This document shows, one piece after another, positions 22,717 to 32,530 of a stretch of DNA of 64,000 nucleotides. Where the stretch lies: the NCBI GenBank assembly GCA_032433765.1, contig JAVIAB010000092.1, positions 107,884,396-107,948,395 on the forward strand, written 5' to 3'. Positions within the stretch are counted from its first letter, which is position 1; every line of letters starts with the position of its first letter. Made by a program: the position numbers and the translations under genes. The notes beneath the pieces were generated by a model that ran no database searches, had not been told where the DNA came from, and worked only from the letters and a program-made list of their open reading frames with translations. The stretch is from Megaustenia siamemsis. Lineage: Eukaryota; Mollusca; Gastropoda; Stylommatophora; Ariophantidae.

Positions 22717-25700
22717 AACTTCCGGTGTGTGACTGTGCTGGCAACACGACACAATTTTCGATGGGAGTCAAATTTAAGTTATAAGTGAATTTCAGTGCCC
22801 GTAGAAAAAGAAATTCAAGCGTTCTTGTGCTATTTCAAATGGATTTTATATGTGATTTATATAGTTTGGGCGAATAGTACCATACATCATTGTGCTATTT
22901 CGATATAACGAACACAAACGAAAATGTCAAAAAGCGGGAAACCTACAACACAAAGAAAACAATCAGAACGTTTAATAGGCACTTGGAACATCTGCGGATT
23001 AGGGGATAAAAGTACAGAAATAGTTGAATTTATGAAGACAAGGAATATAAAAATCTTAGGATTAGCTGACACAAGAAAGAGAGGTAAAACCATTAAAGAA
23101 ATACACCAAAGCTACACACTCGTCACGAGCGGAATTAACAACATGGCGGAAGTAAACAAACACGGGGTCGGTTTCATTATCGAAAGTAATACTGCCAAAA
23201 ATATACTAGAAATAGATTACATCTCGGAAAGAATTATAAGTATCAAATTAGCAGAAAAAGGAGGAAATACCACTTATATTCAAACATATGCTCCATGCAA
23301 CGACACATATAGTGAGGACAGCAAACAAGAATATTTTGATGAACTATCAGCCACAATAAATAAAGTCAAAGATGCAGAGAAATTATTTGTACTAGGAGAT
23401 TTCAACGGTAGAGTAGGACAAAGGAGAACACCATGGGAATTATACCTAGGACCATTTAGTGATATTAGAACAGAGTGTAACAGTAACGGTAAACACCTAC
23501 TAAATATGTGTGCAGAACATGATCTATATATAACAAACACATTTAATCAGCACAATCGTAACCAAATACTTACTTGGTATAAATGGAATGACACAGACAA
23601 GGCCTCCCAAATCGATTTTATTTTAACTAGAAGACATCAAAGGAGGGACATAACAGACTCAAGATCTATACCAAATGCAATATTAGATACAGACCATAAG
23701 CCTGTTTTACTATGGCAGAAAAAATGGGTTAGGAAACTACAGATGACAAGACCTCAAGCACAAAGAATCGATCTAAAAGCAATAAAGAATGTAAACATAC
23801 AGAAAGAAATAGAAGAATCCGTAACCAACAAATACCAAACCCGAATACAACCTACAAACATAGAAGAAGCATGGAAACAGTTTAAAGAAGGTCTAATAGA
23901 GTCAACACAAGAGAAATGCGGTCTGAAAAATATAGGAAAGAGCAGAAAGAAACTTACAAGATGGTGGAATGAAGTAGTTAAATCAGCAGTGAAACACAAG
24001 AAAGAAAAGTATAAAACGTGGCAGAAGACAAAAACAACAGAAGACTACAATCACTATAGACAAGCCAGAAATGTTAGCAAAAAGATCATAGAACAAACAA
24101 AAGCAGACTCATGGAAAGCATTTGGTGAAGAATTAGCAAAAACATGTAGAGAAGAACCCAGAGAATTTTTCAAAAGTGTAAAAGCAATGAGAGTAAGAAA
24201 TAATGATTATAACCCAACCACTATAATAAACGACAAGAACGGTAGACCAATCAGCAGCAGGAAAAACATAATAATCAGATGGAGAGAATACTTTAAGGAA
24301 CTATTAAACCAGGGAAATACAAACGGAAATACAGAGTTTAAACATAGGCAGTATGATAAACAGGAACCGAATATACTTAAAGCAGAAGTAGAATGGGCTT
24401 TGAAGCAGAATAAAAAGAACAAAGCAGCTGGTATAGATGGAATAACAACAGAAATGCTACTAGCCTGTAAGGAAACAGCTATAGATTGGCTTACTATCAT
24501 ATTCAATATGGCTTGGGAAGAAAGAAAAGTCCCAGACGACTGGCAAAAAGCTATCATTGTCCCATTTTGGAAAAATAAAGGAAGTAAAAGGGAGTGTGAA
24601 ATGTACAGAGGAATATCCCTATTGAGTCAAGTTGGTAAAATGTTTGCTAAAATATTAGAGAGGAGAGTAAGATACATAATAGAACCTCAATTAAGTAATA
24701 ATCAATTCGGATTCAGAAAAGGCAAAAGCTGTACTGATGCTATATTTACATTGAGACAACTATGTGAAAAAACAATAGAATATGACAGAAACCTAAATAT
24801 AGTGTTTATAGATCAGGAAAAAGCGTTTGATCGTGTGGACAGGAACAAACTTTGGCAAACTTTAGAAACATACGGGGTAGCAGGACAACTACTAGAAAAT
24901 ATAATAGCACTATATAAAAACAGTCAAAGTGCCGTCAGAACATCGGAAGGTCTGTCAGAATGGTTTCAGGTTACAACAGGAGTAAGACAAGGATGTGTCC
25001 TCTCACCACTCCTCTTCATCATATATATGGACAAAATAAATCAGGAAACAACCAACAACAAGGACAAATCAAATAATAACATAGAGGTAGAAAACTCCAA
25101 CATCAATGAGCTACTCTTCGCAGATGACCAATGCCTAATATACGAGGATGAAAACCTGCTACAACAGCATTTAACATCTCTAGATAAAAGCTGCACAAAC
25201 TACAGTATGAAAATTAACACAGCAAAAACAGAGGCTATAAGAATAAGCAAATTAAGACACCCATTAAACATCAAGATCAAAGACAAAGAAATAAAACAAG
25301 TAGAGGAATTCAAGTATTTAGGCACAATGTTCACAGAAGATGGAAAACTAGACAGAGAAATTGACATGAGAATACAAAAAGCAAATGCTGTCACATACCA
25401 GCTTTCACCATTGTTAAGACATCCAAACATTTCTATGCCAGCTAAACAACAAATGATAAATAGCATCTTCATACCAACTTTGTGCTATGAAAGTCAAACA
25501 TGGACCCTTTCTAAATCACATTTAAGAAAGATCAATACATGTGAGATGCGATGCTTGAGAAAAGTAACAAACAACACAAGAAGAGATAGAATACCAAATG
25601 AAACCATAAGAAAAATGGTAGGAACAAAACCCTGCCAAGAATATATAGAACAACAACAACTTAAATGGTTTGGCCACCTGGTCAGAATGAATCCTCACCT

Positions 25701-25904
25701 ATCACCATCAAGGGCGTTCTTCTCGAGAATGCATGGAAAAAGACCAAGAGGAAGACCCAGAAGAAGATGGATAGATGCAGTGACAGAGACATGTAACAAC
25801 AAAGGAAAATCACTAATTCAGACAATTCGAGCAGCACAAGAACGACAAATGATATAAACCACGACACCTTTTAGGTATCAGTGAAAGAGAAAAGAAGAAG
25901 AAGA
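22717..25904 (+). mobile_element. Intact full-length LINE H (RTE-like)
   Basis: A 3.19-kb non-LTR retrotransposon lying inside the minisatellite. A 5' leader of about 205 bases precedes one long ORF. A 3' noncoding part of about 45 bases ends in AGAAAAGAAGAAGAAG. No clear TSD is seen: the array stops at GATATAATGA and resumes at ATCTATAC, so about five array bases (GGTGT) seem lost. An undamaged ORF in repeat DNA points to recent arrival. Confidence 0.9.
22924..25857 (+). CDS. LINE H endonuclease-reverse transcriptase
   Basis: A single 977-residue ORF with its ATG in the context AAAATGT. Residues 17-265 form an APE-type endonuclease: TWNICGL (20-26), LADTR (47-51, where Asp49 sits at the usual catalytic Glu), QTYAP (120-124), LGDFNGRVG (157-165), QIDFIL and the TDHKP Asp257-His258 pair. 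A basic linker follows. The reverse transcriptase has GIDGITTEML, RGISLLSQVGK, FGFRKGKSC, FIDQEKAFDRVD (Asp630), [14 protein letters not shown] (686-699) and FADD (732-735). The C-terminus holds YLGTMFTEDGK, YESQTWTLS, WFGHLVRM and KRPRGRPRRRW. The protein would nick target DNA and copy its own RNA there. All catalytic motifs are present except the Glu-to-Asp change, so activity is possible but unproven. Confidence 0.93.
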   Translation: MSKSGKPTTQRKQSERLIGTWNICGLGDKSTEIVEFMKTRNIKILGLADTRKRGKTIKEIHQSYTLVTSGINNMAEVNKHGVGFIIESNTAKNILEIDYISERIISIKLAEKGGNTTYIQTYAPCNDTYSEDSKQEYFDELSATINKVKDAEKLFVLGDFNGRVGQRRTPWELYLGPFSDIRTECNSNGKHLLNMCAEHDLYITNTFNQHNRNQILTWYKWNDTDKASQIDFILTRRHQRRDITDSRSIPNAILDTDHKPVLLWQKKWVRKLQMTRPQAQRIDLKAIKNVNIQKEIEESVTNKYQTRIQPTNIEEAWKQFKEGLIESTQEKCGLKNIGKSRKKLTRWWNEVVKSAVKHKKEKYKTWQKTKTTEDYNHYRQARNVSKKIIEQTKADSWKAFGEELAKTCREEPREFFKSVKAMRVRNNDYNPTTIINDKNGRPISSRKNIIIRWREYFKELLNQGNTNGNTEFKHRQYDKQEPNILKAEVEWALKQNKKNKAAGIDGITTEMLLACKETAIDWLTIIFNMAWEERKVPDDWQKAIIVPFWKNKGSKRECEMYRGISLLSQVGKMFAKILERRVRYIIEPQLSNNQFGFRKGKSCTDAIFTLRQLCEKTIEYDRNLNIVFIDQEKAFDRVDRNKLWQTLETYGVAGQLLENIIALYKNSQSAVRTSEGLSEWFQVTTGVRQGCVLSPLLFIIYMDKINQETTNNKDKSNNNIEVENSNINELLFADDQCLIYEDENLLQQHLTSLDKSCTNYSMKINTAKTEAIRISKLRHPLNIKIKDKEIKQVEEFKYLGTMFTEDGKLDREIDMRIQKANAVTYQLSPLLRHPNISMPAKQQMINSIFIPTLCYESQTWTLSKSHLRKINTCEMRCLRKVTNNTRRDRIPNETIRKMVGTKPCQEYIEQQQLKWFGHLVRMNPHLSPSRAFFSRMHGKRPRGRPRRRWIDAVTETCNNKGKSLIQTIRAAQERQMI

Positions 25905-25907
25905 TCT

Positions 25908-26306
25908 ATACTGTTAGACAAGAAAGATATAATGAGGTGTATCTATACTTCTTAGACAAGAAAGATATAATGAGGTGTATCTATACTGCTAGACAAGAAA
26001 GATAAAATGAGGTGTATCTCTACTACTAGACAAGAAAGATACATTGAGGTGTATCTATACTACTAGACAAGAAAGATATAATGAGGTGTATCTATACATG
26101 TTAGACAAGAAAGATATAATGAGGTGTATCTATACTTCTTAGAGGTGTATCTATACTTCTTAGACAAGAAAGATATAATGAGGTGTATCTATACTTCTTA
26201 GACAAGAAAGATATAATGAGGTGTATCTATACTTCTTAGACAAGAAAGATATAATGAGGTGTATCTATACTACTAGACAAGGAAGATATAATGAGGTGTA
26301 TTTATA
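25908..26306 (+). repeat. 37/38-bp minisatellite, right block
   Basis: The same units as 20963-22716, continuing beyond LINE H. Another short unit lies at about 26137. The last unit runs directly into a SINE1 fragment at TTATACCAACCAC. Confidence 0.95.
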
Positions 26307-26412
26307 CCAACCACATTACCCCAAAAATCATGTGCCGAAGGTCTGCAAAATTTATGGTCACTAACACCATATTCCTTATACACCACTTGGTGTGACGGGG
26401 ATACTTTACTTT
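26307..26412 (+). mobile_element. SINE1 3' fragment at array edge
   Basis: It begins within the SINE1 body (ACCAACCACATTACCCC) and continues to the TGTGACGGGG end. The tRNA head is absent. Confidence 0.8.
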
Positions 26413-27476
26413 TTTAACTTTACTATACTGAAATCGTTTATTAGAGAGTGATGCAGTAGCTGCAAAAAGTGCAGCTATGAGACTTGTGTAAGTCAGAAAT
26501 CAAAGTAGGTGCATGTTGCACGGGGATAGAGGGACATTTTGAGGACTAATTATCGTATAACCAGCAAACTATTAATAGCATAAATGATTTGCATCGTCCT
26601 CTGGGATGGACTGCACAGGACGGTCATGAGTTATGTGAGGTCGATACTTGTAATGAGTCCGTTCACCCAGTGCCCAAAATACGACGATAATTAAAACTTC
26701 AGACTCTCGCAGCTACGGGGATCACTCGGCCTCTAAAAATGGGTGTCTTATATTTTTTTTTAAAATGGAAAATAGGCCTGCTGATGTAAATGTTGACATC
26801 ACAGAAATTGGTATCACGTCATTGCAAAAAAAAAAAATGTTTATATACATACCAGAATTCAGACAAAATATATAGTATGTATGGAGTAATTATAATTTAA
26901 ATAATTTAAAATATCTTCACAAATTGCTAAATGTTGGGTACCGGATAATTAGAACATTAATAAACATATGGCAAAAGACCGAGCATAAACAGAGAAGAAT
27001 ACACGTTCGATAATTAATGAGGTGGTGATTTTCCAGTTTGTCGAACAATATTTGTCAAGAGTTAAATAACAAAATACTAACGTCCAGTAGAATCACAGCT
27101 TCCAACAATAGTCGTGGTGTACACCTCTTGTAGCTTACTCTCTCTGTCTCTCTCTTTCCCCCCCCCCACCTCCGCCTTAATTATTAGGCTGCAATTTATA
27201 TATATTTTTACATTGAATGTTGTAACAAACTAAATATATCTTTAAATTTGAATTACATATTAAAAGCATTAGTTATTAATTATATTAAATTCCGAATGAA
27301 AGAAGATAAAAAAAAAAATAAATAAATAAATAATATCTTAAGAATTTGGCAAAAGTAGATATAATCTCAAGGAAGTATGTAACTTAATGAACTTCTTCCG
27401 GTAGGTGCGGCGGGCCGAGATGGCCGCCTAGTGAAATCAGGCTCCGGTCTGGTGGAATTTCTGCTGCACTGTGTTT
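26413..27476. other. Unassigned DNA
   Basis: A TCTC run lies near 27140 and a GC-rich patch at 27405-27430. No gene is recognised. Confidence 0.4.
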
Positions 27477-27926
27477 TCAAAATGACTCTTTCTCTTCTGG
27501 ATTTTCATTTGCGGAGACAACAGTGGTCCGGTCGCATTCACTTAACCACGGATTCAGTGCCATAGCACGGAAAACCTTCTTGCTACAGGCAGCGACCGTT
27601 GATTGAAGTGGAATGGTACCCGTCACTAGAGTTACTCTGGAATTGCATCTGTGATCTGTTTTCGGCTGCAAATTCGTCACCAGGTGAACTATTGTAGGAT
27701 TGTGTGTATCACCGAAGTGGAGCCCTGACTTCATTAGTTGAGACAATGTTTCTTGGGACACGCTTACCGACCACGAAGTCCACTCGGTTTCGGCTGCTGT
27801 GTATTGAAAACGTGTCGCCTGCGACGACAAATGCAGCGCACCGGAAATGTTCGTCATGAGCTGCACACCTTTTTTACAACGCGATATGTTTAATAGAAAA
27901 GTATGAACGACCAAATGAACATTTTA
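27477..27926 (-). CDS. Unassigned open frame, possible exon
   Basis: An open stretch of about 145 codons on the minus strand, GC-richer than its surroundings, with no ATG at the left limit and a TGA stop at 27477. The sequence is of mixed composition (for example HFGDTHNPTIVHLV and RVTLVTGTIPLQS), not low complexity and not LINE-like. The GTIPL string recalls arrestin C-domains, and the strand matches the arrestin gene, but the rest does not look like an arrestin tail and the upstream splice site is poor (AAAAAAG). It could be a host exon, a pseudogene or an unknown repeat. Confidence 0.3.
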
Positions 27927-29014
27927 TTGGTTGCTGTAAACAGTGATGTAACAGATATGGGGATACTCAGCCTGACAGTAACCCCAATCCATTTTAAAGT
28001 CTAAAGATTAATTAAACGAAAAAATACTACTTTTAAAAATTAGTTTGCATGGAATAGATAAGACAGGTGCACAAGACGACCAGGAGATGCTTAGTGAAAG
28101 AGCTACACAGCTCTCAATAATCTAAACATAGTTTTGAATATTAAATGGCATACTAGAAAAAAAAAACAAACAAAAAACATTACTAGACAGGCTTTCTTTT
28201 GAATTCATAGTGATATAGAAAAGAATCTCATAAAAACAGTGAAACAGAAGCTAGGAACGAATATGAGAATGATCTAAAGTTATTCGCAAGGCTGCAAACG
28301 TTGGCACAAATCCCCCCCCCCCAAAAAAAAAAAAAAAAAAAAAAAAAATTGGACAATGAAAGTAAAAAGATGATAAATTCTTATCTGGAATTTATAATCC
28401 ACGAAGAGTTGATAAGCATGATAATATATGTCTGTGGTAATGTATATTGAATATATAGTTTGATAGCTTCTCTTCATTATTTATATTGCAAAATAAAATG
28501 TCTCGATGTGTTTTATTAGTTCTGTGTACATACTGTATAGATATGCCATGTAACGTTTTGCTGTCGTCGCATCAATTGCTCTTAATGTTTACCTTTGGTA
28601 ATCTCATGCACCAGTTTATTCAAAGATCTCTGTTGCTGCGATATTAATCAGTGCCAATTCTCCTTAAAACGGAAGGAAACAAAAACGGGCCCTCTGCCCA
28701 AAAACATATGCCAGTAACTCTAAGGAGTACACATACAGCAAACAATAAGAATTAAATAAAGTAATACAGAACACAGCAGGTATCCTATTTTGATCTCTGC
28801 ACATGACGACAATGTCTCACAACAGAACACACACGTGGTTAAATGAACAACTTGAATCGAGTTATATTGTTGGCAGATAGACAATCAATTTTTTAAAAAT
28901 ATTTATTTATTATATCTTTTTTTAAATGATTGTTAAAAGACTTTTGACGTGTCTTTATATATTTTCACATATAACATCAAATAGTTCTCATTCACCAATA
29001 GCTTTCCATCCAGT
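27927..29014. other. Unassigned DNA with C and A runs
   Basis: A C run followed by about 26 A bases lies at 28312-28348. No gene is recognised. Confidence 0.4.
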
Positions 29015-29200
29015 GGTTATCAAAATATTGTTCCTACAGTAAACCACAGTTCTATTGTTCTTGTTTCAGTGCTCGCTTTCAATACAGGGGTTATCAAAAT
29101 ATTGTTCCTACAGTAAACCACAGCTCTATTGTCCTTGTTTCAGTGCTTGCTTTCAATACAGGGGTTATCAAAATATTGTGCATACAAGAAACCACAGTAC
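29015..29200 (+). repeat. 74-bp tandem repeat, 2.5 units
   Basis: GGTTATCAAAATATTG starts units at 29015, 29089 and 29163. The first two differ at only a few positions; the third is partial and diverged. Confidence 0.85.
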
Positions 29201-29544
29201 TAGAAATCATGTTCATTCTATGTAGCTTGAAGACCTCTGAATAGGTGTTCTTACTGAGTAGAATGAATAGAGAGGCGTGAAGATGAGTTCCCCTAACGTG
29301 TGCTCTGTGTCGTCTTTGTCTTTAATGTTCACTCGACCAAATAGCATGCACTCCTCGTAGCTCGGTTTTCCTGTCAAAACAGCAAATGTACAAAAATCAC
29401 ATCTGGAAGTATAGACAATTACACTCTAGTTATAATCTAAAATTAACGATCTAGCCCTAGACATCGAATCTCACTATCCCGGAGAACAGGAGAGGGTAAA
29501 AGCCAAGAAGAAACCACGCATTCAATTTTCCATTATTTTCGAAA

Positions 29545-29645
29545 AATATATTTCCACTGGCGGAATTGAATCCGGAAACTTCCTATCCAGGGGCCAACGT
29601 ATTAGCTCTAGACCATCAGCACCCAAGTATGTCAATTGTTTTAGT
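29545..29645 (-). mobile_element. tRNA-like SINE head (family 4)
   Basis: The minus strand gives TGGTCTAGAGCTAATACG as a possible A-box arm and GGATTCAATTCCGCC as a B-box, spaced as in a tRNA. A SINE relic is more likely than a tRNA gene because the stems are imperfect. No second copy was found here. Confidence 0.45.
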
Positions 29646-29760
29646 TACATCATTTGAAAATTAGCAAATGTTATATTAGAGCAAATTGAATTTTTCTTAT
29701 AAAACTGACACATGTTTTTCTCTTGTAGCGTTAGTTAATTTACATTTGGGAGATATTATC

Positions 29761-31825
29761 AAGCAAGTGCTGGACTGAAGAAAATGGAAAAACGAGCTTG
29801 GATCTCAGACACCACATGGAAATACATCAAAGAAAGAAGAGAAGCGAAGAGAGCCATGACTAATGTAAAGACAGATCTTGGAAAGGTTCTGGCAAAAGCA
29901 ACATACAAAGAATTAGACAACAAAGTGAAAAGTTCGGCAAGAAGAGATACAAGAGCTTATATAGACAACTTGGCAGAGAAAGCAGAGACAGCTGCAATTA
30001 CAGGAGACAGCAGAACTCTTTATACTGTACAAAAGATGCTGACAAACACCTATACATCCAGTGGAACACCAATTCTAGACAAATCTGGATTAATGCTAAC
30101 AACAAGCGCAGACATAAAAGCCCGTTGGGCGGAACACTTCAAAGAAATTCTTAACCGTCCACTACCTCACAGTTTAATAGATTTTGAAGCTGAAACACCA
30201 GCAGCAGAATTAGATGTAAATTTAGATGACTTCACCTTGAGTGAAATAGAAACCACCTTAAAGCTAATGACCAATAACAAGGCTGCTGGAGAGGATAAGT
30301 TAACAGCTGAGATCCTCAAGGCAATTGATAGCCATAATTTAATACATCTCCAAAAAATGTTCAACATCATTTGGAAAACAGAGAAGACGCCTCATAAATG
30401 GAAAAAAGGAATCATTGTTAAGATCCCAAAAAAGGGCAATCTTAGAGATTGTAACAATTGGAGAGGCGTGACACTTTTGTCAGTTGCCTCAAAATTATTC
30501 TGTAAAATCATCCTAAATAGAATAAAGGATTCAATAGATACAGTAATGCGTGAAGAACAGGCTGGGTTTAGAAAAGGGAGAAGCTGTCTTGACCACATTT
30601 TCACTCTACGACTTATATTGGAGGAACACATTGAAAAGCAAAAACCTTTTGTACTTAACTTCATCGACTTCAAAAAAGCATTTGATAGTATTCATAGAGA
30701 TTCTTTGTGGAAAATTCTGAAGCAATATGGCTTACCATCAAAAATCATAAATATTATCAAAGACATGTATGATGGTTACACATGTGCAGTTCGAACAGAG
30801 GAAGGACTGAGCGAATGTTTCCCAATAGAAACTGGGGTTAAACAAGGATGTATTTTATCGCCCTTGTTATTTGGAATTGTTATGGACTTCATAATGAAGA
30901 AATGCTGCACTGGTAATAAAGGCATCGAATGGATACAAGGAGACCATTTGGAGGACCTGGACTTTGCTGATGACATAGTTCTCATCAGCAATCAGATAAA
31001 AACGATGCAGGAAAACACAAATGAACTATCATCAATAGCCAGCAAAATTGGGCTTGAGGTCAATCATGAAAAGACTAAAGTCATGAAAAGTTTAATTCCA
31101 ACAAGTGACAAAATATACATGGAAAACAAACCAGTAGAAGAGATCGATCACTTCATCTATCTTGGAAGTCACATTGATCGAGAAGGGGATACGAGCAAAG
31201 AAATTAGAATCAGACTGGCTAAAGCAGCAATGTCTTTCAGAAGCCTTGAAAAGTTGTGGAAATCAAAACTCATTAGCACAAACACAAAACTTAGGCTATT
31301 CAAATCAAATGTACTATCAACCCTTACGTATGCGTGTGAAAGCTGGAAAACAACAAGAGATATAGAAACAAAGTTGAACGCATTCGAAAATAAATGTCTA
31401 AGGAAAATACTTGGTATAGAATGGAACGAATTCAAAACAAACGAGGAAATTAGAGAAATCGCCAATCAACCACTAATATCTTCAGTAATAAAGAAAAGAC
31501 GATGGTCATACGTTGGACATGTGATGAGAAGAGATAATAATCGAATAGCAAAGCAAGCCCTCATATGGGAAACAACAGGTAAAAGAAAAAGAGGAAGACC
31601 CAGGGAGACACTGAGAAGAACATTGATGAGAGAGGCAAGAGCAGCAGGAATCGGCTCCCTCAATGAGATAGAACTGCTTGCACAGAACAGAGACAGATGG
31701 CGAGATTTGATAAAATATCTTTAAAAGAAAACTGCTAGAACAAAAATTCATATAGGAGAAGGTGTATCTTGGTCTACGCCCTATGGGCCGGTTACGGCTC
31801 GAAAGGTCAATAGATAGATAGAGAT
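29761..31825 (+). mobile_element. LINE family G, 5'-truncated young copy
   Basis: The element runs from inside the protein-coding part to the 3' noncoding end (GCCCTATGGGCCGG, CGGCTCGAAAGGTCAAT) and a short TAGATAGATAG tail. The direct repeat AGATATTATC flanks it at 29751-29760 and 31826-31835. The right copy of the repeat merges with the GATA tail. The endonuclease domain is missing, so the copy cannot jump by itself. Confidence 0.88.
29784..31724 (+). CDS. LINE G reverse transcriptase, endonuclease lost
   Basis: An open frame of 646 codons. It starts at the first ATG after the truncation point, so this start is probably not the original one. Residues 1-130 are the basic linker. The reverse transcriptase follows: KAAGEDKLTAEILK, RGVTLLSVASK, AGFRKGRSC, FIDFKKAFDSIH (Asp295), TGVKQGCILSPLLFG (motif B, around 353-360) and FADD (394-397). 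The C-terminus has YLGSHIDREG, TYACESWKTT, YVGHVMRRDN and KRKRGRPRE. The polymerase core is intact, but without the APE domain it is a remnant. Many stop-free codons indicate recent insertion. Confidence 0.88.
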   Translation: MEKRAWISDTTWKYIKERREAKRAMTNVKTDLGKVLAKATYKELDNKVKSSARRDTRAYIDNLAEKAETAAITGDSRTLYTVQKMLTNTYTSSGTPILDKSGLMLTTSADIKARWAEHFKEILNRPLPHSLIDFEAETPAAELDVNLDDFTLSEIETTLKLMTNNKAAGEDKLTAEILKAIDSHNLIHLQKMFNIIWKTEKTPHKWKKGIIVKIPKKGNLRDCNNWRGVTLLSVASKLFCKIILNRIKDSIDTVMREEQAGFRKGRSCLDHIFTLRLILEEHIEKQKPFVLNFIDFKKAFDSIHRDSLWKILKQYGLPSKIINIIKDMYDGYTCAVRTEEGLSECFPIETGVKQGCILSPLLFGIVMDFIMKKCCTGNKGIEWIQGDHLEDLDFADDIVLISNQIKTMQENTNELSSIASKIGLEVNHEKTKVMKSLIPTSDKIYMENKPVEEIDHFIYLGSHIDREGDTSKEIRIRLAKAAMSFRSLEKLWKSKLISTNTKLRLFKSNVLSTLTYACESWKTTRDIETKLNAFENKCLRKILGIEWNEFKTNEEIREIANQPLISSVIKKRRWSYVGHVMRRDNNRIAKQALIWETTGKRKRGRPRETLRRTLMREARAAGIGSLNEIELLAQNRDRWRDLIKYL

Positions 31826-31835
31826 AGATATTATC

Positions 31836-32276
31836 GCATTTTAATATAAGGCGGCGAGTATTCGGTAAGGTCTAATATGATTGCCAGACTAGGAAACTTT
31901 ACTATTATGTGTTCCATCGACATGTTTACTTTTACCCACTTGGTTGTCCGCTCTTAATTTCTGCGTTCACCGAACAATAGCACCTTTTCACATGAAACAG
32001 TAGAGCATCACCTGTTTGACTGTATAAGCATTATTATCCGGGCATCTCTACTTTCTTATTGAGCTGGTAAATTGAGACGGAACTACTCAGAAATAGCTGC
32101 AGATAACATTACAATGCGTTGTGCCGAAGAGCGTTATGTCGCTGGATCCATAACAACAAGAACAACTGCTTCTCCTCAATATCCGTTAGTTGAATGAACG
32201 TCAAAAGGTGAGCATGCATCGTCTTGTGATTTACATTTGTTCGCTCAAAAAATGTCCCATAAAAAAAGTAAGTAAA
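31836..32276. other. Unassigned DNA
   Basis: Sequence between LINE G and SINE1. No gene is seen. Confidence 0.4.
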
Positions 32277-32520
32277 GAGCCGCCGTCACACCAAGTGGCG
32301 TATAGGGAATATGGTGTTAGTGACAATAAATTTTACAGAACTTCAGCACATGATTTTTGGGGTAATGTAGTCGGTATTACGCCCGTGCCACTTTACTTTC
32401 CCAGAAAAAAATCCGGTACCCATTTAAGGCTGGGTGAACCCGGAAGCCGTCGGTTGGGATCGAACCCTACCTCTTGTCCTTTGCAGTCCAGTTCACTAAC
32501 CACTGAGCTATCGCGGCTCC
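32277..32520 (-). mobile_element. SINE1 copy
   Basis: A complete reversed SINE1 from CACACCAAGTGGCGT to the tRNA head end GAGCTATCGCGGCTCC, with B-box GGGATCGAACCC on the plus strand. Its 5' end touches the left TSD of the neighbouring LINE A. Confidence 0.88.
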
Positions 32521-32530
32521 TAAAATGACG

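Noticed and set aside
20963..26306. CRISPR-like array of repeats and spacers
   Set aside because: Units are head-to-tail with no unique spacers, and the genome is animal.
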